IMG/VR virus record: IMGVR_UViG_3300025645_000062
Location: 1 to 64,000 of that record
DNA length: 64,000 nt
Strand: one strand, 5' to 3'
Source of the DNA: a virus
Shown here: piece by piece, positions 63,379 through 64,000 of the stretch
Position numbering within the stretch: position 1 is the first letter of the stretch
How the letters are laid out: the number at the start of each line of letters is the position of its first letter
Translations under genes and position numbers: made by a program
The notes under the pieces: generated by a model
Database searches by the model: none
What the model saw: only the letters and a program-made list of their open reading frames with translations
What the model was told of the DNA's origin: nothing

Positions 63379-64000
63379 ATGAATCGTGAAATATTACTAA
63401 AGTACTGTAATACTATTCAAGCTCGAAATGTTAACGCTTATTTTGATAATGATAACAATGCAGGAAAAGCTGCAAAAACCTTAAATATTAACTCTTCCGT
63501 AATTAGCCGAACAATCTCAAGAGCAAGAAAACGAGCAGCTGATGATGGTATTGTAGAAGGTCTACCCTTACTTACTATTGCTGAAGGACGTAAACTTGGC
63601 AAAGTCACTACTCAGATAACAGGTGATGGTGAAGTTAAAAACGTATGGTATCGTCAAGACGATCAGCTAGAATTAGCTAAAGTAGCTATTGATGAATTTT
63701 GTAAAGAACAACCCCCAATTAAATCTAAAACTCCCAAACAACTTGAACCATACTGCACTGATGTAATTCCATGGTTCAACATCGGAGATGGTCACTTAGG
63801 TATGATTTCATATCACGAAGAAGTTGGTGAAGCATTTGATTTATCAATTGCAGAACGTGAACTATGTGCTGCAATGGGAATACTCATTGACGAAGCACCT
63901 GTAACAGAAAGATGTGTAATCCAAGATATGGGTGATATGACCCATTATGAAAACAGTGCAGGTAAAACTTCTCACTCAGGTCACGACTTAGATTGTGACG
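63379..64000 (+). CDS. Incomplete HTH-calcineurin-like phosphoesterase
   Basis: The frame opens with ATG at 63379 and runs off the right edge (207 codons seen). Residues about 27-50 form a helix-turn-helix (AGKAAKTLNINSSVISRTIS). From residue 134 the metallophosphoesterase signature appears: GDGHLG (D137, H139) and MGDMTH (D186). The remaining metal motifs (GNH and GHxH) should lie beyond the window. Such fusions occur in phages and may act on DNA or nucleotides. AAGGATTTATTC is the ribosome site. Confidence 0.8.
   Translation, partial: MNREILLKYCNTIQARNVNAYFDNDNNAGKAAKTLNINSSVISRTISRARKRAADDGIVEGLPLLTIAEGRKLGKVTTQITGDGEVKNVWYRQDDQLELAKVAIDEFCKEQPPIKSKTPKQLEPYCTDVIPWFNIGDGHLGMISYHEEVGEAFDLSIAERELCAAMGILIDEAPVTERCVIQDMGDMTHYENSAGKTSHSGHDLDCD

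Noticed and set aside
1-64000. CRISPR arrays, tRNA genes, insertion sequences, integrase or lysogeny repressor
   Set aside because: I found no regularly spaced repeats, cloverleaf, transposase or recombinase motifs on reading both strands.

Overview
This window is almost entirely one lytic, N4-like podovirus genome (the Schitoviridae type). Four things show this: a giant virion RNA polymerase gene (18041-30940, 4299 codons) whose T7-type catalytic motifs can be read; a second, two-piece RNA polymerase (58522-59454 and 59466-60707) like N4 RNAP1 and RNAP2; an N4-style replication block (AAA+ ATPase with VWA partner, SF1 helicase, PolA-family DNA polymerase, PD-(D/E)XK nuclease, AEP primase with P-loop domain, RecA/Sak4-like ATPase, RuvC-like resolvase, N4-type SSB); and an N4-order morphogenesis block (large terminase, portal, scaffold-like protein, major capsid, co-ejected proteins, virion polymerase). 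The DNA is AT-rich. No integrase or lysogeny repressor is visible. The host cannot be read directly, but an AT-rich genome and a phage-borne CsrA homologue fit a gammaproteobacterial, perhaps marine, host. This is inference.

Layout. 1-349 is the 3'-incomplete piece of a leftward gene with a LamG-like look. 441-3412 holds small accessory genes on both strands, including a zinc-ribbon mini-protein (2690-2857) and a CsrA homologue (3060-3230). A structured 5' leader at about 3413-3543 precedes a ThyX-like gene. 3544-18001 is the rightward middle region for nucleotide metabolism and replication. It meets the leftward late region at a palindrome (18010-18030). 18041-56053 is the leftward late region. 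Read in transcription order (high to low coordinates) it is: gp69-like protein, large terminase, gp67-like protein, tail fibre, fibre chaperone-like protein, lysis cassette (M15 endolysin and holin-like proteins), large receptor-binding protein, a free-standing copy of its N-terminal domain, portal, scaffold, major capsid, co-ejected proteins, virion RNA polymerase. 56054-56389 is the junction where N4 genomes have their ends; here it is continuous, so the assembly is probably circularised or cut elsewhere. 56390-64000 is the rightward early region, with small genes, the two-subunit RNA polymerase, helix-turn-helix proteins and, at the edge, an incomplete HTH-phosphoesterase gene.

How it works together. 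The virion polymerase is expected to be injected with the DNA and to transcribe the early genes from hairpin promoters. Two near-identical candidates are visible at 56327-56354 and 56914-56941: 6-bp stems of different sequence, the same TGC loop, and the same downstream motif. Early genes make the two-part polymerase, which transcribes the middle region. Replication proteins, including SSB, then support late leftward transcription by host polymerase (known for N4, inferred here).

Main points of interest: the covarying promoter hairpins; the CsrA homologue followed by a leader that displays GGA in a hairpin loop; a ThyX-like protein whose conserved blocks are in permuted order; two cases where an open frame continues in phase past a UGA followed by A; an enlarged virion polymerase with two HExxH motifs; and duplicated structural domains.
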